Shown: positions 1 to 8,388, counted from the stretch's first letter. The stretch: 32,812 nucleotides of DNA from Nitriliruptorales bacterium (GCA_030835875.1 JAURQY010000130.1:1-32812), one strand, 5' to 3'. Translations and numbers: made by a program. Notes: generated by a model from the letters alone, not told the origin.

Positions 1-111
1 GCCGCGTGGGTGGCTGCGCGCGAGGCCGGGGCCGCCGGTCCGCTGGCGACAGGGACCCGCATGCTGAACATCGTCGCGACGCTCGACGGGCTCGTCGGTG
101 CCGACCGCGCG
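1..111 (+). repeat. Left arm of a near-perfect inverted repeat (partner 214-324)
   Basis: Position i pairs with 325-i for i=1..111; mismatches only at 27/298 and 92/233. Confidence 0.95.
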
Positions 112-1647
112 ACGCTCGACGACGCCGAGCGGCGGGTGCTCCCGGGCACGCACGCAGGAGTCCTCGGGACCGAGGCCGTCCGCGAGGTGGTCTGGCGGTT
201 CCTCGCCGGGCGCCGCGCGGTCGGCACCGACGGGCCCGTCGAGCGTCGCGACGATGTTCAGCATGCGGGTCCCTGTCGCCAGCGGACCGGCGGCCCCCGC
301 CTCGCGCGCAGCCACCCACGCGGCGGCGAGATCCTCGAGCGCGTCCGATGTCGTCGCGATGTCGTGCAGCGACGGCGCGTCCGGCTCGAGCGAGCGTGCG
401 ACGGCACCGGATGTGCCGGGCAGCGAACCGGCAGCCTCCCACGCGCCACGCGCGATCGTGCCGACCCCGTGCGCATCGACCAGGGCGACACCGGCGCGCG
501 CGAGGTCGGAGCCGTCGAGCGGGGACGCGACGGTCACCACATGCCCGATGGGCGGCAGGCCGACGTCGTAGGGATCGTGGAGATGGAGGAGGTAGTAGGA
601 GGCGACGACGCCGCCGAGCGAGTGGCCGAGCAGGTCGACCGGACGGCCCGGCTGCTCGCGTGCGAGCGCGCGCAGCTGCTGCTCGAGCCGGTGCGCCGCG
701 GAGGCGACGCCCTGCCACGTGTCCGCGACGTCGTAGGGCTCGCCGTGCGCGACGTACGAGAACCGGGTGGCGTCGCCGTCCCCGAGCCCGAGATGCTCCG
801 GCTCGATCAGCTCGACACCGCTCGTGCTCGACAGGCCGGCGATGAGCACCAGGTGGTTCGTGTTGGGCGGGACCGCATACCCGGGAGCGGTGGCGTCAGG
901 ACTCGGCGTGGTGAGCACACCACCGAGCCGGCCGCCGGACCACGGGGCGTACGGGGTCACCGCGTGTCCTGCGCCAGCCCAGCCGCCCTCGCCGACGAGC
1001 GACGGGCGCGGTCGTCCGATCCCGGGCAGCCGCATCGGGTCGAGGTAGGCGTCGCCGCGACGGGCGCCGAGATGGAGCCCCGCGTCGTGCACCGGATCGC
1101 CATGGTCGCCGTCCGCGACGTGACCGATCACGTCACCGCGGTCGACCTCGTCACCGGACCGGACACGCAGCGCGGCGAGCGGGCCGTAGCTCGTCCGCAC
1201 GCCGTCCTCATGCGCGATGGTGACCCACGTCACGCCCGCGACGTCACCCGCGTGTCGCACCTCGCCACGCTCCGCCGCGCGCACGGGCGTCCCCGGGTCC
1301 GCCGTGAGGTCGACGCCACGATGTCCCGCCGCGTAGGGATCGTCCGGCGCGTCGAACGGGCGCACGACACGACCGTCGACGGGGAGGCGGTAGCTCGATG
1401 GTCGCAGCTCGTCGGCGAGCTCGCGCAGCGTCGCAGCGACCCGGACGGCGGTCCGGACCGCGCTCACGGTCGCTCCGGGGACGGTGGGCGCGGCCACGCT
1501 CGGGACGGCGGCGGACGGGATGGACCCGGAGGCGGCGAGCAGGCCCCGAGCGGTGAGGACGATGACCACGGCGACGAGCAGTGGGGCGCGCAGGGGGGTG
1601 AGCAGCGCCGCTCGCGCACGTCGGTGCGGTCGGTGTCCGTGGGGCAT
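1..1647 (-). CDS. Secreted two-domain protein: M23/LytM-like peptidase domain fused to a GHSLGG alpha/beta-hydrolase (lipase/esterase-like) domain; open at the left window edge
   Basis: Manual reverse-strand translation from ATG 1645-1647: MPHGHRPHRRARAALLTPLRAPLLVAVVIVL (signal/TM), then GHRGVDLTADPGTPVRAAERGEVRHAGDVAGVTWVTIAHEDG...GLHLGARRGDAYLDP (M23 HxxxD and HLH motifs), then NHLVLIAGLSS...PVDLLGHSLGGVVASYYLLHL...VVTVASPLDGS. Same frame throughout (codon top coordinate divisible by 3). No stop before position 1, so it is absent from the ORF track. Confidence 0.8.
   Translation of the reverse strand, partial: MPHGHRPHRRARAALLTPLRAPLLVAVVIVLTARGLLAASGSIPSAAVPSVAAPTVPGATVSAVRTAVRVAATLRELADELRPSSYRLPVDGRVVRPFDAPDDPYAAGHRGVDLTADPGTPVRAAERGEVRHAGDVAGVTWVTIAHEDGVRTSYGPLAALRVRSGDEVDRGDVIGHVADGDHGDPVHDAGLHLGARRGDAYLDPMRLPGIGRPRPSLVGEGGWAGAGHAVTPYAPWSGGRLGGVLTTPSPDATAPGYAVPPNTNHLVLIAGLSSTSGVELIEPEHLGLGDGDATRFSYVAHGEPYDVADTWQGVASAAHRLEQQLRALAREQPGRPVDLLGHSLGGVVASYYLLHLHDPYDVGLPPIGHVVTVASPLDGSDLARAGVALVDAHGVGTIARGAWEAAGSLPGTSGAVARSLEPDAPSLHDIATTSDALEDLAAAWVAAREAGAAGPLATGTRMLNIVATLDGPVGADRAAPGEEPPDHLADGLGPEDSCVRAREHPPLGVVERRAVGTDEPVERRDDVQHAGPCRQRTGGPGLARSHPRG
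214..324 (-). repeat. Right arm of a near-perfect inverted repeat (partner 1-111)
   Basis: Reverse complement of 214-324 equals 1-111 except for 2 mismatches; the spacer is 102 bp (112-213). Confidence 0.95.
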
Positions 1648-1783
1648 GGCGTCCTCCACGCCCCGTCCATGATCCGGCGCCGCATGCGCCGACGTCGTGC
1701 CCGACGTTACGGGTGGCGCTCGACGAGCGTCGCTCGGGACTCCGCCCTGTGGATGACGCGCGATGCCCGGTCGGGACGACGCG

Positions 1784-2779
1784 TCACGCGCGGGCGATGC
1801 GGGCGCGCGGATGTGCGAGCGCGTGGACCTCGCGCAGCCGTCCGCGGGAGAGGTGGGTGTAGCGCTGTGTCGTCGCGAGCGAGGCGTGTCCGAGCAGCTC
1901 CTGCACCACACGCAGATCGGCACCGCCCTCGAGCAGGTGGGTCGCGAACGAGTGGCGGAGCGTGTGAGGGGTGACGTGGCCGACGTCGGCGGCGAGCGCG
2001 AGCCTCCCGACAATGGTCCGTGCGTCGCGGGTGCCGAGCGGACCGCCGCGGTCACCGCGCAGCACCACCGCGTCGGACGGCCCCGCACCCACGCGCGCCG
2101 CGAGCAGCTCGGGTCGCGCGACGTCGAGGTACGCGCTGAGCGCTCGCACGGCGGCTCCGCCGACCGGGACGATGCGGTCCTTCCCACCCTTCCCCTCGAG
2201 CCGGACCTGACGCTGCGGGAGGTCGAGCCGGTCGAGCGTCAGCGTGCAGGCCTCCTCGACACGCGCACCCGAGGCGTACAGCAGCTCGATGAGCGCACGG
2301 TCCCGCAGTCCCGTCGCGGTCGTGTCGTCCGCCGCCGCGATCAGCGCCTCGACCTGCTCGACGCGCAGCACCCTCGGGAGGTGACGACCCTGCTTCGGCG
2401 TCCCGAGCAGCGCGGCGGGATCGGCGTCGACGAGCCCGCGCCGCTCGAGCAGCGCGAACCATGTGCGCAGCGTGGAGGTCCGACGCGCGATCGTGGCGCG
2501 CGCCGCACCGGCGTCGGCGAGGTCGGCGAGGTAGCCACGCAGCGCGTCACGGTCGACGTCACGCGGATCGTGGAACCCGACGGAGCTCAGCGCGCGGGCG
2601 ACGTGCAGCGCATCACGGCGGTACGCGTCGACCGTGCGCGGCCGGCGGCCCCGCTCCGCGCCGGTGGTCCGCACGAGCTCGTCGACCGCGCGCATCCAGG
2701 CGGCAGCGGGCTCGACGGCATCGTCGTGCGACGCGCCGTCGGACGCGCGCACGGACGCCGACGCGGGAGCCGCACTCAT
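1784..2779 (-). CDS. xerC: Tyrosine recombinase, XerC-like
   Basis: ORF 1784..2923, likely start MSAAPAS at 2779. Catalytic motifs [48 protein letters not shown]. Sits beside dprA as in Actinomycetota. Confidence 0.9.
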   Translation of the reverse strand: MSAAPASASVRASDGASHDDAVEPAAAWMRAVDELVRTTGAERGRRPRTVDAYRRDALHVARALSSVGFHDPRDVDRDALRGYLADLADAGAARATIARRTSTLRTWFALLERRGLVDADPAALLGTPKQGRHLPRVLRVEQVEALIAAADDTTATGLRDRALIELLYASGARVEEACTLTLDRLDLPQRQVRLEGKGGKDRIVPVGGAAVRALSAYLDVARPELLAARVGAGPSDAVVLRGDRGGPLGTRDARTIVGRLALAADVGHVTPHTLRHSFATHLLEGGADLRVVQELLGHASLATTQRYTHLSRGRLREVHALAHPRARIARA

Positions 2780-2810
2780 CACGGGAGCATCGCCGGCCCC
2801 CCGCTCCGGG

Positions 2811-4028
2811 TCAACGGACCGACGGACGGGTCGGACGGAGACGCACACCACCCGGGACATCGTCGAGCGCCCCTGCGAGGCGTGCGCGTGTGAGCGCGGC
2901 GAGCAGCGCACCGGCAGGACCATCGTGCACGAGTGCGAGGTCCTCGAGCGCCATGCCGCGCGGGCCCGCCCGCTCGAGCGCCTCCCGGACGGGCGCAGGG
3001 AGCATGCCGAGGTCGGCCGGCACCGTCATGACCCCTCCCGCGGCCGGGAGCCCCCCGCCGGCCGTGAGGGACACCGGGAGGTCCGGGAGCAGCGCGAGGA
3101 CGTCGCGCGGACCCGTGCACGCGCGCGCTCCCTCGCTCAGCAGCTTGAGCGGCGCGGCCGAGCCGGGCGCGAGCAGGTCGCCGGGCACCGCGAGCACGTC
3201 GCGGCCGCGGTCGGCCGCGGCCGACGCGGTGAGCAGCGCCCCGGAGCGGCTGCCGCCCTCGACGACGACGGTGACGCGCGCGAGACCGTCGACGATGCGG
3301 TTGCGCGCCCGGATGACGCCGGGATGGGCGCCGACCTCGGGGAGGAGCTCGCTCACGAGCGTCCCTCCGTCCTCGAGCACCCGGTCGAAGAGCCCGCCCT
3401 GTCACGCGTGCGGGACCGGGTAGCGGACGGCGTGGCCGCAGCCGAGCACGACGGTCGTCCCACCCGGCAGGCCGAGGGCCGCATCGTGCGCGGCGGCATC
3501 GATCCCGATCGCTCCCCCGGAGACGACGCGCCCACCAGCGCGCGCGACCGCCGTCGCAAGGAGCTCGGCGACCGCGGTGCCGTACGCGGTCGCGTTGCGT
3601 GCGCCGACGAGCACGACGCCGGGGCCCGCGTCGCCCGGCGGTGTGCCGCGCCATGCGAGCAGGGGCGGCGCGTCGACGTCCGGCCAGCCCTCCGCGAGGT
3701 CGTCGGGGTAGGCGAGGTCGCCGACGAGTGCGACACGCACGCCGAGGGCGGTCCACTGCCGCAGCACGTGCAGCGCCACGTCGAGGACGGGTGCGCCGGG
3801 TCGTCCGTCGGACCGCGCGAGCGCGGCGAGCCGCTCGGACGGTCGCGCGACGGTCGGCTCCTCCCCGCCGGACGCATCCGCGGCCTCCATGCGGAGCCGA
3901 CGGCGCAGCGCGTCCGACCGCCGACGCGGCCCGCAGGTCCAGGCGAGGACCGCGGCGACCGCGGCCGGATCCGTCCCGTCCGCGCACACCGTCCGTGCCG
4001 CGCGCTCCACCTCGGCGAGCACCGTCAT
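2811..4028 (-). pseudogene. dprA: DNA processing protein DprA, interrupted by an in-frame TGA at 3402-3404
   Basis: MTVLAEVERAARTVCADG...GVVLVGARNATAYGTAVAELLATAVARAGGRVVSGGAIGIDAAAHDAALGLPGGTTVVLGCGHAVRYPVPHA*QGGLFDRVLEDGGTLVSE...ARNRIVDGLARVTVVVEGGSRSGALLTA. Both halves are in the same frame (top coordinate = 2 mod 3). Confidence 0.9.
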
Positions 4029-5554
4029 GACGGCAGCCCGACGAGCCGCAGCCCGAGGGCCTCGGCGACATGGTCCTCGTCGACGGTCGCAGCACCCGCG
4101 AGGTCGGCGATCGTGCGCGCGACCCGCAGGCAGCGGTCGTGCGAGCGAGCGGACGCGCCGAGCGCCTCCAGCCCGTCGGCGAGGAGCCGGCGCGCCCGGA
4201 CGCTCGAGGACGCGTGCACGGTCGACCACGCGGCGTCGCGGTTCAGCACCCCGTCCTGCCGGGCGCGGGCGAGGTCCTGCGCCGCTCGGACCCGCTGCGC
4301 GACGGTCGCGCTCGGCTCGCCGTCCGGCGGACCGATGAGCCGGTCGCGCGGGACGGGTCGCATCGCGACGTGCACGTCGACGCGGTCGAGGAGCGGTCCG
4401 GACAGGCGGCTCCGGTAGCGCGCGAGCTGGTCGGGCCGGCACGTGCACGCGCGCCGCGGATGCCCGAGCATCCCGCACGGGCACGGGTTCGTCGTCGCGA
4501 CGAGCTGGACGCGCGCCGGCAGCGTGACGCGCACCCGTGCGCGGTCGATGACGACGCGCCCCTCCTCGAGCGGCTGACGGAGCGCGTCGAGCACGGCGCG
4601 CGGCGTCTCGAGCAGCTCATCGAGCACGAGCACACCGTGGTGCGCGAGGCTGAGCTCGCCCGGTCGCCCGAGCCCCGTCCCGCCGCCGACGAGCGCGGCC
4701 GCGGTGAAGCCGGCCTGCGGCGCACGGACCGGCGGGCGCGGGGACGGCACGTCGCACGGACCACCGGCGATCCCGTGCACGGTCGCGACCTCGAGCTGCG
4801 CGGCATGGTCGAGGTCGGGCAGCACCGTGACGAGCCTGCGGGCGAGCATCGACTTGCCGCAGCCCGGCGGTCCGACGAGCAGCAGGTGATGCCCACCCGC
4901 GGCGGCGACCTCGACCGCCCGTCGGGCGAGGGGCTGACCGCGCACGTCGAGCAGGTCGACGCCGGCCTCCTCCCCCGAGCATGCCGATGGCCCCGTGGGG
5001 CACGCCGGGGGCGGGACCGGACGGGGTGCCGCGCGCCCCTCGACGAGCGCGGCCGCCTCGGCGAGGTCGCGCGCCGGCATCGCGGTGATCCCCGCGACCG
5101 AGGCCGTCACGCCCGAGCCCTCCTCCGGGATGAGGAGCCGGTCCGACCCGAGCCGCTGCGCGCCGATGGCGACGGCGAGCACTCCGGGCACACCGCGCAG
5201 CGTCCCGTCGAGACCGACCTCCCCGTGGACCCGCAGGTCGGCCAGCCCGCGCGCATCGAGCTGGTCGCTCGCCGCGAGGATCCCGAGGGCGAGGGGCAGG
5301 TCGAAGCCCGTCCCGACCTTCGGGAGGTCGGCCGGCGCGAGGTTGACGACGATGCGCAGCGGCGGCCACCGGAACCCGGATCGCTGCAGCGCCGCACGGA
5401 CCCGCTCCCCCGCCTCGCGGACAGCGGTGTCCGGGAGTCCGACGAGCCGGAGCCCCGGCAGGCCGCCCGACACGGCGCACTCGACGCGGACGGGCCGCGC
5501 CTCGACACCCGCGAGCGCGAGGGTGTGCACGACGGTGAGCCGCGACCCGCTCAC
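4025..5554 (-). CDS. comM: YifB/ComM family Mg-chelatase-like AAA+ ATPase
   Basis: VVSGSRLTVVHTLALAGVEARPVRVECAVSGGLPGLRLVGLPD...LLVGPPGCGKSMLARRLVTVLP...NPCPCGMLGHPRRACTCRPDQLARYRSRLSGPLLDRVDVHV. GTG start overlaps the yraN stop; stop overlaps the dprA start. Confidence 0.92.
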   Translation of the reverse strand: MSGSRLTVVHTLALAGVEARPVRVECAVSGGLPGLRLVGLPDTAVREAGERVRAALQRSGFRWPPLRIVVNLAPADLPKVGTGFDLPLALGILAASDQLDARGLADLRVHGEVGLDGTLRGVPGVLAVAIGAQRLGSDRLLIPEEGSGVTASVAGITAMPARDLAEAAALVEGRAAPRPVPPPACPTGPSACSGEEAGVDLLDVRGQPLARRAVEVAAAGGHHLLLVGPPGCGKSMLARRLVTVLPDLDHAAQLEVATVHGIAGGPCDVPSPRPPVRAPQAGFTAAALVGGGTGLGRPGELSLAHHGVLVLDELLETPRAVLDALRQPLEEGRVVIDRARVRVTLPARVQLVATTNPCPCGMLGHPRRACTCRPDQLARYRSRLSGPLLDRVDVHVAMRPVPRDRLIGPPDGEPSATVAQRVRAAQDLARARQDGVLNRDAAWSTVHASSSVRARRLLADGLEALGASARSHDRCLRVARTIADLAGAATVDEDHVAEALGLRLVGLPS

Positions 5555-5997
5555 CACGCAGCCACCAGATGCCGGCAGCGCGCGGGACGACCGTCGCGGT
5601 CGGCCGCCACGTCGACCGTCACGAGATCGAACCGGACCGTGCGGGCACGCAGCGTCCCGTCCGCGAGGAGCACCGCGGTCATGCGTCGGATGCGCGCGCG
5701 CTGCCGGGCACCGAGCGTCTCGACGGCATCGCCACCGGTCGAGCGAACGCCCGCAGCGCGCGTGCGCGCCTTCACCTCGCAGACGACGAGGAACCCACGG
5801 GATCGGTCCTCGGCGACGACGTCGAGCTCGCCGCGCAGGTCCTCGACGGCGATGCGCACGTTCGTCGCGACGGTGACGAGCCCGTGCGTCCGTGCGAGAT
5901 GGTCGGCGGCGGCCCGCTCCCCTGCACGTGCGAGCGCGATGCGACCACGCACCTCGGTGAACGGTGCGGTCCACGAGCAGGGGTCGGAGGCGTCCAT
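5551..5997 (-). CDS. YraN/UPF0102 family nuclease-like protein (possible earlier start at 6033)
   Basis: ORF 5551..6033: RGRIALARAGERAAADHLARTHGLVTVATNVRIAVEDLRGELDVVAEDRSRGFLVVCEVKARTRAAG; upstream of comM/dprA. Confidence 0.85.
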   Translation of the reverse strand: MDASDPCSWTAPFTEVRGRIALARAGERAAADHLARTHGLVTVATNVRIAVEDLRGELDVVAEDRSRGFLVVCEVKARTRAAGVRSTGGDAVETLGARQRARIRRMTAVLLADGTLRARTVRFDLVTVDVAADRDGRPARCRHLVAAW

Positions 5998-6089
5998 GCC
6001 GAGACGCTCGCCGACCGGACGGCGGCGCGCCACTCGGATCCGCAGCCTGTGGATGACGGGCCGGGGCGGACCTCAGGGGCGGTGACCCC

Positions 6090-6206
6090 TCAGAGCAGCC
6101 CGGACGCCCACGCCACGGCGACGCCGATCACGACGAGCGCAGCGACGAGCAGCATGATGTCGTTCCACTTGCTGTCGCGGTAGCGGCGCGTCGCGTTGAA
6201 GCCCAC
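6090..6206 (-). CDS. 38-aa single-TM small protein (not in ORF track)
   Basis: GTG at 6204-6206 to TGA at 6090-6092: MGFNATRRYRDSKWNDIMLLVAALVVIGVAVAWASGLL. Starts 7 nt after the stop of the DUF2469 gene. Confidence 0.65.
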   Translation of the reverse strand: MGFNATRRYRDSKWNDIMLLVAALVVIGVAVAWASGLL

Positions 6207-6213
6207 GGGCGGC

Positions 6214-6531
6214 TCAGCCCTTCTTCAGGAACTCGTCGAGCGCCGCGTCGTCGTGGACGAGCTCCTCGATGTTGACGTCCCGGAAGGTGAGGACCCGGAC
6301 CTCCTTGAGGAACCGCGCCGGCCGGTACATGTCCCACACCCAGGCGTCGGACATCACCACCTCGAAGTAGAGGTCCTTGCCCTCATGCGGGACGAGCTCG
6401 ACCTGGTTGCACAGGTAGAACCGGCGCTCGGTCTCGACGACGTAGCGGAACGTCTGCACGACGTCCCGGTACTCGCGGTACAGCGCGAGCTCCAGGTCCG
6501 TCTCATAGGCGTCGAGCTCCTCGGGGTTCAT
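6214..6531 (-). CDS. DUF2469 family protein
   Basis: MNPEELDAYETDLELALYREYRDVVQTFRYVVETERRFYLCNQVELVPHEGKDLYFEVVMSDAWVWDMYRPARFLKEVRVLTFRDVNIEEL; characteristic actinobacterial family next to rnhB. Confidence 0.88.
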   Translation of the reverse strand: MNPEELDAYETDLELALYREYRDVVQTFRYVVETERRFYLCNQVELVPHEGKDLYFEVVMSDAWVWDMYRPARFLKEVRVLTFRDVNIEELVHDDAALDEFLKKG

Positions 6532-6671
6532 CGGTCCTCCTGCGCCGGATGCCGACCCGACGCGTCGAGGGTAGCGGCGGGACCCTCGCGGCCGGGCGTG
6601 ACCTCGCGGGCTGGGGACACGTGCCGACCGCGTTAGCGTCGAGGTCCGGACCCACCGCGCGGAGGACCTCG

Positions 6672-7358
6672 ATGACCACCGCACGCTCGCGCGCCACGGA
6701 TGCGCCGGTGAGCGTCCACGAACGTCGCGCGTGGGCGGCGGGCCGGGCCGTGATCGGTGTCGACGAGGTCGGCCGCGGCGCATGGGCCGGACCGGTGACC
6801 GTCGCTGCGGTCGTGCTCGACCCCGCAGCGGTCCCTGAGGGGGTGCGCGACTCGAAGCGGCTGAGCGCCGCGCGTCGGGAGGTGGTCGCAGCCCGGGTGC
6901 GCAGCACGTCCGAGGTCGGCATCGGGGTCGCCGAACATGACGAGGTCGACGCGGTCGGACTCGCCGCCGCGCTCACGGAGGCGGTGCGGCGGGCCGTCGA
7001 CGCGGTGCTCGCCGGACCGGGCGCTCCGCTGGACCCGCTCGTGCTCATCGACGGCCCCCACGACCTCCTACGTCGCGACGGGCTCGAGGTCGTCACGCTC
7101 GTGCGCGGCGATGACGCGTCCCGCTCCATCGCCGCCGCGTCGGTCGTCGCGAAGGTCGACCGCGACGGACGGATGGAGCGCGAGGATCCGTCGCACCCGG
7201 CCTACGGCTTCGCCCGCAACCGTGGCTACGCGTCACCCGAGCATGTCGCAGCGCTCGAGCGGTTCGGTCCGTGCTCCCTCCATCGACGCAGCTGGGCGCC
7301 GATCGCACGGCTCCTTCAGCCGACGCTCGACGTCGACGGGAGCGGCGTCGGCCGCTGA
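6672..7358 (+). CDS. rnhB: Ribonuclease HII
   Basis: AVIGVDEVGRGAWAGPVTVAAVVLD...VRDSKRLSAARRE...SRSIAAASVVAKVDRDGRM...HPAYGFARNRGYAS; ATG 6672 with upstream GGAGG. Confidence 0.92.
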   Translation: MTTARSRATDAPVSVHERRAWAAGRAVIGVDEVGRGAWAGPVTVAAVVLDPAAVPEGVRDSKRLSAARREVVAARVRSTSEVGIGVAEHDEVDAVGLAAALTEAVRRAVDAVLAGPGAPLDPLVLIDGPHDLLRRDGLEVVTLVRGDDASRSIAAASVVAKVDRDGRMEREDPSHPAYGFARNRGYASPEHVAALERFGPCSLHRRSWAPIARLLQPTLDVDGSGVGR

Positions 7359-8032
7359 CCGACGAGCGAGGCGGTGTTCTCGAACGGCCAGATGATGGCG
7401 ACCGCGCGTCCGATGACCCGACCGCGGTCGACGAAGCCGAGCGAGCCGCGCGAGTCCGAGGAGTTGCGACGGTTGTCGCCGAGGAAGAAGAGCGTCCCCT
7501 CGGGCACGACGACCGGACCGAAGTCGGCGGCCACCGGACCGGTCAGGTAGTCCTCGCCGTACGGCGCGCCGTCGACGTGGAGCAGCCCGTCGAGGACCGC
7601 GATCTCATCACCGGGCAGACCGATGACCCGCTTGACGAGATCGCTCGGGACCGGCGGGACGAGACCGACCGCGCGACCCAGACGGACGGCGAGCCGCTCG
7701 ACGGGCCCGGCGTCCGTGTCGGGTGCGGTGACCGCCGCGCCGGTCGCGCCGGAGAAGACGATGACGTCGCCACGCTCCGGTTCCCGGAAGCGGTAGCTGA
7801 GCTTCTCGACGACGATGCGGTCATCGATGGCGAGCGTCGGCTCCATCGAGGACGACGGGATGAAGAAGACCTGCGCGACGAACGCGCGCAGCAGCAGCGC
7901 GACGACGATCGAGACGGTGAGCATCGGCACGAGCTCGGCGAGCAGCCGACGCCGACGCCGACGCGGTGGCGGGGAAGCGTCCTCGTGGACGTCGGGATCG
8001 TCCGAGCCGTCCCTGCCGTCCGAGCCGTCCAA
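7316..8032 (-). CDS. lepB: Signal peptidase I
   Basis: VFFIPSSSMEPTLAIDDRIVVEKLSYRF...VKRVIGLPGDEIAV...LFFLGDNRRNSSDSRGSLGFV; N-terminal TM. Overlaps the convergent rnhB by 43 bp. Confidence 0.92.
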   Translation of the reverse strand: MDGSDGRDGSDDPDVHEDASPPPRRRRRRLLAELVPMLTVSIVVALLLRAFVAQVFFIPSSSMEPTLAIDDRIVVEKLSYRFREPERGDVIVFSGATGAAVTAPDTDAGPVERLAVRLGRAVGLVPPVPSDLVKRVIGLPGDEIAVLDGLLHVDGAPYGEDYLTGPVAADFGPVVVPEGTLFFLGDNRRNSSDSRGSLGFVDRGRVIGRAVAIIWPFENTASLVGQRPTPLPSTSSVG

Positions 8033-8034
8033 GG

Positions 8035-8388
8035 TCAGGCGTTCGCCTCGCGCTTCTCGCGGATGCGCGCCTTCTTCCCGGCTCGCTCCCGCTGGTAGTA
8101 CAGCTTCGCGCGGCGGACCTGGCCACGGCGCACGACCTCGATGTGGTCGATGACGGGCGAGTGCACGGGGAAGGTGCGCTCGACGCCGACGCCGAAGCTG
8201 TCCTTGCGGACCGTGAAGGTCTCGCGGATGCCGCCGCCCTGGCGCGCGATGACGTCGCCCTCGAACACCTGGATGCGGCTACGGGTGCCCTCGACGACCT
8301 TGACGTGCACCTTGAGGCGGTCACCCGGACGGAAGTCCGGCACGTCGTCGCGCAGCTGGCGACGGTCGATCATGTCAAGACGGTCCAT
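8035..8388 (-). CDS. rplS: 50S ribosomal protein L19
   Basis: [91 protein letters not shown]. Confidence 0.96.
   Translation of the reverse strand: MDRLDMIDRRQLRDDVPDFRPGDRLKVHVKVVEGTRSRIQVFEGDVIARQGGGIRETFTVRKDSFGVGVERTFPVHSPVIDHIEVVRRGQVRRAKLYYQRERAGKKARIREKREANA

Noticed and set aside
10-1974. 654-aa plus-strand ORF at the left edge as a real gene
   Set aside because: Only residues up to about codon 70 look protein-like (the inverted hydrolase C-terminus); the rest is antisense to the M23/hydrolase gene.
3402-3404. TGA in dprA as selenocysteine or reassigned codon
   Set aside because: DprA is not a known selenoprotein, and TGA is the ordinary stop of most genes in the window (comM, lepB, ptrB, recG and others).
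2634-4418. 594-aa plus-strand ORF and similar long ORFs opposite dprA/comM, ptrB, recG
   Set aside because: Shadow ORFs; the minus-strand frames contain full conserved motifs.
7316-7358. rnhB/lepB 43-bp convergent overlap as anomaly
   Set aside because: Short tail-to-tail overlaps are common in compact high-GC genomes.
8011-8032. Short repeat in the lepB N-terminus (GSDGRDGSDD)
   Set aside because: Low-complexity cytoplasmic linker; no further support for function.
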